Part shown: one piece after another, positions 21,744-28,948 of the stretch
Layout of the letters: each line of letters starts with the position of its first letter
Numbering within the stretch: position 1 is the first letter of the stretch
Source: a virus
IMG/VR virus record: IMGVR_UViG_3300048582_000047
Location: 1 to 53,164 of that record
DNA length: 53,164 nucleotides
Direction: 5' to 3' (one strand)
Notes under the pieces: model-generated
Told to the model about the DNA's origin: nothing
Seen by the model: only the letters and a program-made list of their open reading frames with translations
Database searches by the model: none
Program-made: the position numbers and the translations under genes

Positions 21744-22285
21744 TCAAGAGACCAAGGGTGGAAAGGGATTGGTATGGGACTAAAGACCCTGCGGCGGTAA
21801 CAGCCCTAGCACCCTTCCTATGGCCGTCAGAGGGGCGTCAGACACGCTATATTGAGCCTTGTGCTGGTGACGGTAGCTTGATTGATCTACTAGCCTCTAG
21901 TGGCCCTCCTGTGACGTGTGTAGCAGCATATGATATTGAACCTCAACGTGCTGACGTGGTGCAAAAGAATTGTCTGTTCTTGACTATGGATGATGTTGCT
22001 AGAGCAGATTGCTTTATTACTAACCCACCTTATGAGTGGAAAATGCTTCAACCTATCTTGGAGTATCTCCCCAGTCTTTTGCCCGCTTGGCTTCTGCTAC
22101 CTGCTGATATGATGCACAACAAACGGATGGGCGACTACATGTCTGTATGCTCTGATGTTGTATCTGTTGGTAGGCTTTGGTGGTTTGAGAATGAAGACGG
22201 TAAGAAAGTCAAAGGTGTTGATAACTACTGCTGGTATAAATTCGATCATGCCTACGAAGGCTTTACGAGATTCCACCCACGATGA
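21725..22285 (+). CDS. N6-adenine DNA methyltransferase-like protein
   Basis: A 186-residue protein with SAM motif I IEPCAGDGSL (about residues 43-52) and catalytic motif IV TNPPYEW (about 99-105). This order (gamma type) and NPPY indicate adenine N6 methylation. It lacks an obvious target-recognition domain, as in many small phage methylases. It probably protects the phage DNA from restriction. A second, beta-order methylase lies at 13067 and a cytosine-type one at 50490. Confidence 0.8.
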   Translation: MGKRELVKRPRVERDWYGTKDPAAVTALAPFLWPSEGRQTRYIEPCAGDGSLIDLLASSGPPVTCVAAYDIEPQRADVVQKNCLFLTMDDVARADCFITNPPYEWKMLQPILEYLPSLLPAWLLLPADMMHNKRMGDYMSVCSDVVSVGRLWWFENEDGKKVKGVDNYCWYKFDHAYEGFTRFHPR

Positions 22286-22449
22286 CTAAAATGCGTATTC
22301 TAGAAGACAAGAGTCGTATGCTGTATGTCCAGGAACTTAAGTTTGGGTTGATCTGGTGGACAGTGTTCAAGACTTACAACGTGAAAGGTGCATTGGCTAT
22401 TGCTGGTGTTGGTAGGGAGTATAATGAGAAAACTGGTTATTGGGAATGA
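22282..22449 (+). CDS. hypothetical small protein
   Basis: A 55-residue ORF, MTKMRILEDKSRMLYVQELK..., basic with FGLIWWTVFKTY. It overlaps the methylase stop and the next start by four bases each, so it is well placed to be real. No recognisable family. Confidence 0.5.
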   Translation: MTKMRILEDKSRMLYVQELKFGLIWWTVFKTYNVKGALAIAGVGREYNEKTGYWE

Positions 22450-22598
22450 GTGACTACAACAAAGAGAAGATTGTAGATTTGATTGATACCTATGGCTTTG
22501 AGGAAATCCTACTGCGGTTCAATCTAACCCCGTGGAAGGTGCTAGAAATTCTAGATGAAAACGGTTACGTCTTTTTAGAGGTGTTTGATGAGGACTAA
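22446..22598 (+). CDS. hypothetical small protein
   Basis: A 50-residue ORF (MSDYNKEKIVDLIDTYGFEE...), helical with a helix-turn-helix look: VDLIDTYGFEEILLRFNLTP then KVLEILDENG. Overlaps neighbours by four and eleven bases. It may bind DNA, but that is only a shape-based guess. Confidence 0.55.
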   Translation: MSDYNKEKIVDLIDTYGFEEILLRFNLTPWKVLEILDENGYVFLEVFDED

Positions 22599-22962
22599 AA
22601 CTAACTATGAGAAAGTTCGAGAGTTCCATAAAGCTTTTGGCGTTGCTCTTGACGTAGACCCTAGTAAAAATGCTCGTGATCTTCAAAAGCTGCGTGGCAA
22701 GCTTATCACCGAAGAATACAATGAAGTTATGGGGGTAGAAGAGGGAGATTGGGAAAATGCTTTAAAAGAACTTACTGACCTTCTGTATGTAGTTTATGGG
22801 ACGGCTGCAACCTTTGGTTGGGATATCGACACGGCTTTTAACAGGGTTCATGCAAGCAACATGAGTAAGCTTGACGACAATGGAAAGCCTATCTATCGTG
22901 CAGATGGCAAAGTGCTTAAATCTAAGAACTATCAACCGCCAGATTTGAGTGACCTAGTGTGA
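22588..22962 (+). CDS. MazG-like nucleotide pyrophosphohydrolase
   Basis: A 124-residue all-alpha protein from ATG 22588. Motifs EEYNEV and ELTDLLYVVYG give the ExxE...ExxD metal site of the MazG/HisE superfamily, and ASNMSKLDDNGKP with YRADGKVLK is a frequent tail in phage members. It probably hydrolyses NTPs or dNTPs (for example damaged or unwanted ones, or alarmones) during infection. It precedes the ribonucleotide reductase and fits the nucleotide metabolism set. Confidence 0.85.
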   Translation: MRTKTNYEKVREFHKAFGVALDVDPSKNARDLQKLRGKLITEEYNEVMGVEEGDWENALKELTDLLYVVYGTAATFGWDIDTAFNRVHASNMSKLDDNGKPIYRADGKVLKSKNYQPPDLSDLV

Positions 22963-23096
22963 CAGTAAGACAACTAATTGAACTGCTACAACAGCAACGG
23001 CCCACTAAGAAAGTGTATCTCTCTGGTGGGTCTGCACTAACTGAACTTAACAACAGCAATATCATTGATATGCCTTGGGGAATTACCTTTCGATGA
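22959..23096 (+). CDS. hypothetical small protein
   Basis: A 45-residue ORF with GTG start, MTVRQLIELLQQQRPTKKVY..., overlapping mazG-like and reductase genes by four bases each. It resembles small phage proteins with a leading helix 'TVrqLIelLq..p.d..V.l' followed by beta strands. Function unknown. Confidence 0.5.
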   Translation: MTVRQLIELLQQQRPTKKVYLSGGSALTELNNSNIIDMPWGITFR

Positions 23097-25033
23097 AAAC
23101 ACTACCAACCGACTATCAAGCTTTTATCCACACTTCAAGGTATGCTCGCTGGCTTGATACAGAGAAGCGCCGTGAGACTTGGGAAGAAACTGTAGAACGA
23201 TACATGACTAATGTGGTTCTTCCTAAATATGGACAGGCTACAGATTTTGATTATGTAGACTACGATGATATCCGAGAGGCAATTCTTAACTTAGATATTA
23301 TGCCGAGTATGCGGGCGCTAATGACGGCTGGTGCTGCACTTGATCGGGATAATACCTGTGCTTACAACTGTTCGTATCTTCCTGTAGATGACCCTCGCTC
23401 TTTTGATGAGGCTATGTTTATCCTGCTCTGCGGGACTGGTGTTGGTTTCTCTGTTGAACGCCAGTTTATTTCCCAACTACCTAGCGTCCCTAATGAAGTC
23501 TTCAAAGTAGAGGATACTATTGTTGTAGAGGATAGCAAAGAGGGTTGGGCAGATGCCTTGCGTCAACTGGTCGCTCACCTTTACAACGGTAAAATTCCTA
23601 ATTGGGACGTAAGTAAGGTTCGTAAAGCAGGGGCAAAACTTAAAACTTTTGGTGGACGTGCCTCTGGTCCTGGACCTTTGGTTGAACTCTTTAACTTCGC
23701 CATCAACACGTTTGTTAGTGCTAAGGGACGCCAGCTTAACAGCCTTGAGTGCCACGACCTTATGTGCAAGATCGGTGAGGTTGTAGTTGTTGGCGGTGTT
23801 CGTCGCTCTGCTATGATTAGTCTTTCTAATCTCTCTGACAACCGTATGCGCTATGCTAAGTCGGGCCAATGGTGGGAACAAAATGCTCACCGTGCTTTGT
23901 CTAACAACTCTGTGTCGTATACAGAGAAGCCTGATGAAGAAAGTTTTATGCGCGAGTGGCTTTCGTTGATGGAAAGCAAGTCTGGTGAGCGCGGTATCTT
24001 TAGTCGCGTAGCCTCACAAAAGCAAGCAGGTAAAAATGGGCGACGTAACCCTAACTTTGAGTTTGGAACAAATCCTTGCTCTGAAATCATTCTTCGACCC
24101 TACCAATTTTGCAATCTTACAGAGGTTGTTGTTAGAGCAGAAGATACGTTCGAGAGCCTCAAGCGGAAAGTCCGTCTTGCCACTATACTTGGCACTATCC
24201 AAGCAACCTACACGCACTTTCCATATCTGCGAGATATCTGGCGCACTAATACTGAGGAAGAAAGACTCCTTGGTGTAAGTCTTACTGGCATTATGGATAG
24301 TCAACTGTTGACAGAGTGGATTTCAGATGTAGAGGGGGGTGAATGGACCCTAGATGAAGTTCTCAGTGAACTTAAGTTTGTCGCGGTTGCCACTAATGAT
24401 GATTGGGCAGATAGGCTTGGTATTCCTCAGTCAGCAGCTATCACTTGTGTTAAACCCTCTGGAACTGTCAGTCAGTTGGTTGATAGTGCAAGTGGTATTC
24501 ATCCTCGCCATAGTGAGTATTATATCCGCACAGTCCGTGGTGACAATAAAGACCCCTTGACTAAGTTCATGGTTGCACAAGGTATTCCTGCTGAACCAGA
24601 TGTTATGAAACCTGCCACCACGACTGTCTTTAGTTTTCCTGTAAAGTCCCCTGACGGTGCAATTACTCGGACTAACCTTACTGCTATTGAGCAACTGGAA
24701 CTCTGGTTGACTTATCAGCGTTACTGGTGTGAGCATAAACCCTCTATTACTGTTAACGTTCGTGAGGGTGAGTGGATGGAAGTGGGGGCTTGGGTATATA
24801 AACACTTCGATGAAGTGTCTGGTATTTCGTTCCTGCCTTATTCGGATCACACTTATCAACAGGCACCCTACCAAGAGGTAGATAAGGAAACCTATGAGAA
24901 AGCTTTAGCACTTATGCCTGAGAAGATCGACTGGTCGCAACTGTCTGACTTTGAAAAGAAGGACAATACAGTGTCAAGCCAAACTTTTGCTTGCACTGGC
25001 GATGTGTGTGAAATTGTAGATGTAGGCGGGTGA
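23093..25033 (+). CDS. adenosylcobalamin-dependent (class II) ribonucleotide reductase
   Basis: A 646-residue protein. The active-site region NPCSEIILRPYQFCNLTEVV carries the thiyl cysteine, the Glu and neighbouring motif of class II enzymes; the N-terminal NTCAYNCSYLPV holds the redox cysteine; the C-terminal end TFACTGDVCEIVDV supplies the reducing cysteine pair. No small subunit gene is present, as expected for class II. It reduces NDPs or NTPs to the deoxy forms and needs host B12, which Rhodobacterales generally make. Start taken at ATG 23093, overlapping the preceding stop. Confidence 0.9.
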   Translation: MKTLPTDYQAFIHTSRYARWLDTEKRRETWEETVERYMTNVVLPKYGQATDFDYVDYDDIREAILNLDIMPSMRALMTAGAALDRDNTCAYNCSYLPVDDPRSFDEAMFILLCGTGVGFSVERQFISQLPSVPNEVFKVEDTIVVEDSKEGWADALRQLVAHLYNGKIPNWDVSKVRKAGAKLKTFGGRASGPGPLVELFNFAINTFVSAKGRQLNSLECHDLMCKIGEVVVVGGVRRSAMISLSNLSDNRMRYAKSGQWWEQNAHRALSNNSVSYTEKPDEESFMREWLSLMESKSGERGIFSRVASQKQAGKNGRRNPNFEFGTNPCSEIILRPYQFCNLTEVVVRAEDTFESLKRKVRLATILGTIQATYTHFPYLRDIWRTNTEEERLLGVSLTGIMDSQLLTEWISDVEGGEWTLDEVLSELKFVAVATNDDWADRLGIPQSAAITCVKPSGTVSQLVDSASGIHPRHSEYYIRTVRGDNKDPLTKFMVAQGIPAEPDVMKPATTTVFSFPVKSPDGAITRTNLTAIEQLELWLTYQRYWCEHKPSITVNVREGEWMEVGAWVYKHFDEVSGISFLPYSDHTYQQAPYQEVDKETYEKALALMPEKIDWSQLSDFEKKDNTVSSQTFACTGDVCEIVDVGG

Positions 25034-25036
25034 GTT

Positions 25037-25261
25037 ATGGTAAGCTTTAGTTATGCACTAAATTACTTGAAGCAAGGTAAAAAGGTATCTCGGGTTGGTT
25101 GGAATGGCAAAGGTATGTGGCTTAAACTACAAACACCGGACGCTTACTCCAAAATGACTTTGCCCTACATTTACATGAAAACTGTAGAGGGAAAATATGT
25201 GCCTTGGTTAGCAAGTCAAACAGATTTGTTAGCAGAAGATTGGAATGAGGTAACGGGTTGA
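25037..25261 (+). CDS. DUF2829 (Tad2-like) anti-Thoeris candidate
   Basis: A 74-residue protein with the whole DUF2829 pattern: SYALNYLKQGKKVSRVGWNG, then LPYIYMKT and VPWLASQTDLLAEDW. DUF2829 proteins are known as Tad2, which sequester the cyclic ADP-ribose isomer made by the bacterial Thoeris defence system. The key W-N-G and W-L-A-S-Q-T-D-x-L-A-x-D-W residues are conserved here, so ligand binding is plausible. No other member is present. Four bases after the reductase stop. Confidence 0.85.
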   Translation: MVSFSYALNYLKQGKKVSRVGWNGKGMWLKLQTPDAYSKMTLPYIYMKTVEGKYVPWLASQTDLLAEDWNEVTG

Positions 25262-25461
25262 TTAGTATTACAGACGCAGTTATCCTAGCAGGTCTTCTGG
25301 GTTTGCTAGGCTTCCTCTGGCACGAGAAATTCCGAATGGAAATGTTAGAGGAAGAGAATGATGAGTTGTGGGATCAGTTTGCTATGATGGTCCAGCATAT
25401 TACAGAAGTAGAAGACAAGATTGAAGGCAAAAGTAATGGCAACTCGGACTCCGAAGACTAA
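25258..25461 (+). CDS. small membrane protein with coiled coil
   Basis: A 67-residue ORF with TTG start in the Tad2-like stop. One membrane helix (VILAGLLGLLGFLW), then an acidic coiled coil of about 40 residues (EMLEEENDELWDQF...). It resembles inner-membrane spanin- or DUF2730-like proteins, but it is not in the lysis cassette. Role unknown. Confidence 0.55.
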   Translation: MISITDAVILAGLLGLLGFLWHEKFRMEMLEEENDELWDQFAMMVQHITEVEDKIEGKSNGNSDSED

Positions 25462-26116
25462 ACGGGCTACTACTCAACTCTTTGCTATGAATGAAAATCA
25501 AGACGATTACATCAAAGCTTTAGAGAAGAGCAATCAGGTTGTGGTTACTGGTTCCAGCGGCACGGGAAAAACCTATGTCGCTGCTACCTACGCTGCACAG
25601 ATGCTACAAGTGGGGTTGATTGATAAGATCATTCTCACTAGACCTAACGTATCTGTAGGGCGTGATCTGGGATACTTCCCCGGCACACTATTGGAGAAGA
25701 TTACCCCTTGGGCGCAACCCGTCCTAGAAGTTTTGTTCAAACACCTTGGCAAACAGGAGGTCGCTACCTATATCAAGGAAGGTGTGATCGAGATTGCCCC
25801 CTTGTCCACTATGCGAGGACGTAGTTTTGAGAAAGCTTTCATCCTACTGGATGAGGCACAGAACGCTACACCAGCGGAAATGAAAATGTTCCTTACTCGG
25901 ATTGGGGAAGACTGCAAACTGGTTGTTAACGGAGATATTCAACAGAACGATCTTCGTGGCAGTAGTTCTGGACTAGATCAGGTTGTGGATATGATTGATA
26001 GATACAAACTTGATATTCCGATCATTGAGTTTACTGTAGAGGATATCGTAAGGTCTAAAATCTGTAAACAGTGGATTATCTCTTACGACAAATATGAGAA
26101 AGGGCTTAGAGATTGA
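25436..26116 (+). CDS. phoH: PhoH-like ATPase
   Basis: A 226-residue protein. Start taken at ATG 25436 (AAGG upstream). Walker A GSSGTGKTY (about residues 40-48), the PhoH-type LTRPNVSVG segment, and Walker B FILLDEAQN. PhoH family ATPases are common in marine phages; their role may be RNA or stress related and is not settled. It overlaps its neighbours. Confidence 0.9.
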   Translation: MATRTPKTKRATTQLFAMNENQDDYIKALEKSNQVVVTGSSGTGKTYVAATYAAQMLQVGLIDKIILTRPNVSVGRDLGYFPGTLLEKITPWAQPVLEVLFKHLGKQEVATYIKEGVIEIAPLSTMRGRSFEKAFILLDEAQNATPAEMKMFLTRIGEDCKLVVNGDIQQNDLRGSSSGLDQVVDMIDRYKLDIPIIEFTVEDIVRSKICKQWIISYDKYEKGLRD

Positions 26117-26397
26117 ACGATGAATATTGGGCGAAGGAAGCTATTACGGATATCAGAGACAAATACAGGAAGAAACCTGTAGAGGTTGATCCAGTTAACT
26201 CTCCACCGCACTATCAAGGGGGTATCGAGTGTATTGAATATATCCGTCAGGTTCTTGGGGAAGATGGTTTCCGTGCCTATTGCCTTGGCAATGTTATTAA
26301 GTATACTCATCGGCACGAATACAAAGGTAAACCCGTTGAGGATTTGAAGAAGGCACAATACTACCTCAACTCTGCTATTTCAACATTGGAGAAATGA
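26113..26397 (+). CDS. DUF3310 protein
   Basis: A 94-residue protein with TTG start. The core SPPHYQGGIECIEYI and LGNVIKYTHRHEYK followed by DLKKAQYYL is the DUF3310 pattern, found in many phages and related to part of T7 gp1.7 nucleotide kinase. The N-terminal 40 residues are charged and variable. Function beyond the domain is not clear. Confidence 0.85.
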   Translation: MNDEYWAKEAITDIRDKYRKKPVEVDPVNSPPHYQGGIECIEYIRQVLGEDGFRAYCLGNVIKYTHRHEYKGKPVEDLKKAQYYLNSAISTLEK

Positions 26398-26579
26398 TGT
26401 ATACCCTTGTAGCTTTGTTTTGTGAAATTGCCAACCCAACCGTTTGTGTTCCTGCAACACCACCTATTGTCTTCCCTACCTCAGAGTCGTGTTATGAGTT
26501 TGCTATTGCAGAGACACCAAAGATCAACTTGGAAGTAGTTACTTACGACTACCAATGTGTTGGTTGGGATAAGATTTAG
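26394..26579 (+). CDS. small two-cysteine-type protein, last rightward gene
   Basis: A 61-residue protein (MMYTLVALFCEIANPTVC...), start overlapping the DUF3310 stop. It has a beta-like hydrophobic opening, SESCYEF with a helix, and a closing YDYQCV strand. It shares its layout with the products of 531-704 and 52951-53124, a style of short phage protein seen often in Alphaproteobacteria. Followed directly by the convergent terminator. Confidence 0.7.
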   Translation: MMYTLVALFCEIANPTVCVPATPPIVFPTSESCYEFAIAETPKINLEVVTYDYQCVGWDKI

Positions 26580-26586
26580 ATATGAA

Positions 26587-26634
26587 AAAACCCCCGTTAG
26601 AAACCTAGAGCATTGGGTTTCTAACGGGGGTTTT
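26587..26634. terminator. bidirectional convergent terminator
   Basis: A perfect 15-base-pair stem, CCCCCGTTAGAAACC (26591-26605) against GGTTTCTAACGGGGG (26616-26630), ten-base loop, with AAAA before and TTTT after (extending to 26640 as TTTTCTTTAT). It lies between the last rightward gene and the last leftward gene, so it stops both transcription units. Confidence 0.95.
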
Positions 26635-26636
26635 CT

Positions 26637-26942
26637 TTATTTAACCTTCCAGAGTTCAGATATCTGAGCCTGTAGATTGTCTACTTTCTGCTTGGTCTCT
26701 CGACTGTCTTCTTTTAACTCTATTTTCATAGCCAGTAAAATCTCTCGGTCTTCTGCCCTAACCTTCTCTCTGTTGCGGATTTCTTCTTTTAACCTGTTTT
26801 CTCGAAAAGCAATATCTTCCTTCAAGAGAGCAATCTCTTTCTGGTTGGTAAAAACCGTTCTAAATAACCAAGTTATACCGCCAATTAACATTAGGACAAT
26901 ACCTGTAATAAACTGTTCTATGTATGCCGAGACCCAATTCAT
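26637..26942 (-). CDS. membrane-anchored coiled-coil protein, spanin-like
   Basis: A 101-residue protein. The N-terminal membrane helix (FITGIVLMLIGGITWLF) is followed by a long charged coiled coil (residues about 35-95). This plan fits an inner-membrane spanin subunit or a DUF2730-type protein. It is the last gene after endolysin and holins, the usual place for spanins. No Rz1-like lipoprotein is visible within or beside it, so the spanin role is not proven. Confidence 0.65.
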   Translation of the reverse strand: MNWVSAYIEQFITGIVLMLIGGITWLFRTVFTNQKEIALLKEDIAFRENRLKEEIRNREKVRAEDREILLAMKIELKEDSRETKQKVDNLQAQISELWKVK

Positions 26943-26951
26943 TTCCGAGAC

Positions 26952-27332
26952 CTATTTTCTTCGTATTACTGTTCTGCCAACTTCCGCGATAAGAATAGCA
27001 GGGATTAATATTTTTGCCATACCATCAATCTGCGGGGGTAAAGCTAAGATATCCCAAGGCATATTGAACACACTATCTACAAAGACAGCCGCCCACCACA
27101 CACCGTAGGGTAAGACAATAAGGTAGCGACCTATGGAAGTGGCACCCCACCTGTCATTAGCCGCTATCCTACTCATTTCAACCGCAGCTTCAATCCTCTG
27201 TAGGTCTCTATCAGCGGATATCTTTTCTGCGTCAGTTTCAGCCGAAAGTTTAGCTTCGTAAGCTTTCCGTAAAGACTCTCCAAGGCCAGTTGAGCCTGTG
27301 AAGATACCAAGAATCTTATTTAGCATCCACAT
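26952..27332 (-). CDS. holin-like protein (GTA_holin_3TM type)
   Basis: A 126-residue protein. An amphipathic, charged N-terminal half (KLSAETDAEKISADRDLQRI) is followed by RWGATSIGRYLIVLPYGVWW and a second membrane segment (MAKILIPAILIAEVG). It resembles three-segment holins found in alphaproteobacterial phages and gene transfer agents, which end with a basic tail (TVIRRK). It would make holes in the inner membrane at lysis. It overlaps the neighbour upstream. Confidence 0.65.
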   Translation of the reverse strand: MWMLNKILGIFTGSTGLGESLRKAYEAKLSAETDAEKISADRDLQRIEAAVEMSRIAANDRWGATSIGRYLIVLPYGVWWAAVFVDSVFNMPWDILALPPQIDGMAKILIPAILIAEVGRTVIRRK

Positions 27333-27534
27333 TCGGCTTTACCTTCTGTTGGTCAATTACTCGCCCAAGAGCGGCTACAACAAGGAAGAAGGCGGTTACA
27401 TGTGGTTCGATAACGTCAGGCAGTAAAGCTTTAGTTTCTAGTGGAAGCATTTCCCACACAAAAGCTGCTGTTACTGCCTGCACCGAAAACCAAGTCCAAG
27501 CTTCTTTCCAGTTTTCAACAAGTTGAGGTTTCAT
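27316..27534 (-). CDS. small holin-like membrane protein
   Basis: A 72-residue protein; ATG 27534 has AGGAG. It has NWKEAWTWFSVQAVTAAFVW as first membrane segment, then PHVTAFFLVVAALGRVIDQQ as second, the layout of small phage holins (aWrw.S...GRlvdQ). A pair of holin-type proteins suggests holin plus antiholin, but which is which is unknown. Located between endolysin and the other holin-like gene. Confidence 0.7.
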   Translation of the reverse strand: MKPQLVENWKEAWTWFSVQAVTAAFVWEMLPLETKALLPDVIEPHVTAFFLVVAALGRVIDQQKVKPNVDAK

Positions 27535-27543
27535 AGGTTACTC

Positions 27544-28299
27544 CTAGAATAAAAGATAGAGGAAAGAAGCCCACTCTTTCAGGTATTCCCAAAAAGCTAC
27601 CACAGCCACAATTGCACCAGCGCCAACAGCAGTCTTACCGTCAACAAGAGGCTTAGTCTTTTGTTTAGGTTGCCAGTTAGCTTCGGTTAAGGCTTCGTAG
27701 AACTGTTTGTGGTAACCTGCAATCAGGGCAGCTTTATCACTACCGTTAACTGTGGCCCTAGCATCAGCAGCTTCCTTATTGTCCAAGAAACCATCCGAGC
27801 CTTCGTAGTGGGATAAACCTTTACGCTTACCAGACCACCTACCATCAATAAGCCCTTTGATAAGAACCCTAGCAGAGATAACAGGATCAAGCATCTTATC
27901 AGGTTCTTTAACCAGATCAACACCAGCGTCAGGGGAACTGTTCTGGTAGTTCTCTAACCAAGTGAGTTGCACATGACCCCTACCATAGTAGACATGCCCG
28001 TAGGGGCCGGCAGGTTGAGCGTAGCGGGCTACAGCAGAGTTAGGGCCGCGCTTCCTAGCCAAAGCATTAACAGCACGTCTAGCGCCCGCATCTGTAGTGG
28101 CAAAACCCTCTCTGACAGGGACCATACGAGCGCCTGTCTCATGGTAGGCTGTAGCGAGGGCGTAAGCTAGTAAGTCTTTATCCCCGTTACCTACCTGATC
28201 CATAGCAGAGAGGATACCATTGATCCCCTCCACTTGATTGGTGGACAACTTCTTGAATAAAGACTTACGTAGTGTAGAGAAGAAAAGTTCATTGTTCAT
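27544..28299 (-). CDS. GH19-like endolysin with C-terminal membrane segment
   Basis: A 251-residue protein. The catalytic domain has LAYALATAYHETGARM (the Glu of the AYHETG motif) and YYGRGHVQLTWLENY, typical of lysozyme/chitinase-type (GH19) muramidases of phages. After residue about 215 comes a hydrophobic segment (AVGAGAIVAVVAFWEYL). So the enzyme may be membrane-tethered at its C-terminus, which is less usual than an N-terminal signal-anchor. It would cut peptidoglycan at lysis. Confidence 0.85.
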   Translation of the reverse strand: MNNELFFSTLRKSLFKKLSTNQVEGINGILSAMDQVGNGDKDLLAYALATAYHETGARMVPVREGFATTDAGARRAVNALARKRGPNSAVARYAQPAGPYGHVYYGRGHVQLTWLENYQNSSPDAGVDLVKEPDKMLDPVISARVLIKGLIDGRWSGKRKGLSHYEGSDGFLDNKEAADARATVNGSDKAALIAGYHKQFYEALTEANWQPKQKTKPLVDGKTAVGAGAIVAVVAFWEYLKEWASFLYLLF

Positions 28300-28317
28300 C
28301 GGGATACTCTTAAAACA

Positions 28318-28932
28318 TTATACAATAAGACGGCGGCGCAGAAGGATCATCTGGCCCGCGTCGATGTTGCCAGAGGCATAGCTGAACCGCAGCCGCTGGA
28401 CTTTCTGTGCGGTAGCCTGCGCGTGGCCCCACGTTCCGGTTACACCGGCAATGCCTCCATTGCTTGCCCCGCCGAAGACCCCTTGGGTCGGAAAGACGTG
28501 CATCTGTTGCGAAAGTCGAACGGTCGGGCACATCATCTCGAATGAGAGGATGGTCGCTCCGCTAATGGTGTTGAAGACAGTCACGGCTGCGTTGTAAGCA
28601 GCATCGGACTCCCGCCGCCCCTCGACTTGGAAAGCCCCACCAGTGGTGCAGGACAATCCCAGTCCGCGAACCATGTATTCATAGCCGTCAGCGAAAATGG
28701 GCGACTGCACCGAGGCCAAGGCCCCGGAAACCGCGAAGTCGTAGAACACCCCGTCATTGCTGTCGCCGTTCGTCACCTTGTTATAGGGATGCCAGTTACC
28801 TTGATTTACTGGTGCAGTAGAATCAGCCTCAGCGACAGCAAGAGGATTATCCCTCCACTTCTTAGCCAACTCAGCAGTTAACGGAGCATCGGGGTCAGTC
28901 TCGGGATCACTGATTGCAATATATGTAGTCAT
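28318..28932 (-). CDS. tail fibre-like protein with GC-rich C-terminal region
   Basis: A 204-residue protein. The N-terminal third (ISDPETDPDAPLTAELAKKW, then DNPLAVAEA) is the conserved opening of a common alphaproteobacterial phage/prophage tail-associated family. From about residue 50 on, the DNA (about 28329-28790) is much richer in GC than its surroundings. The product lacks a catalytic motif and is Gly/Ala/Thr-rich beta. This looks like mosaic exchange of the distal, receptor-facing part. It lies between the tail tip gene and lysis. Confidence 0.65.
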   Translation of the reverse strand: MTTYIAISDPETDPDAPLTAELAKKWRDNPLAVAEADSTAPVNQGNWHPYNKVTNGDSNDGVFYDFAVSGALASVQSPIFADGYEYMVRGLGLSCTTGGAFQVEGRRESDAAYNAAVTVFNTISGATILSFEMMCPTVRLSQQMHVFPTQGVFGGASNGGIAGVTGTWGHAQATAQKVQRLRFSYASGNIDAGQMILLRRRLIV

Positions 28933-28948
28933 TTAAATACCTGTCGAG

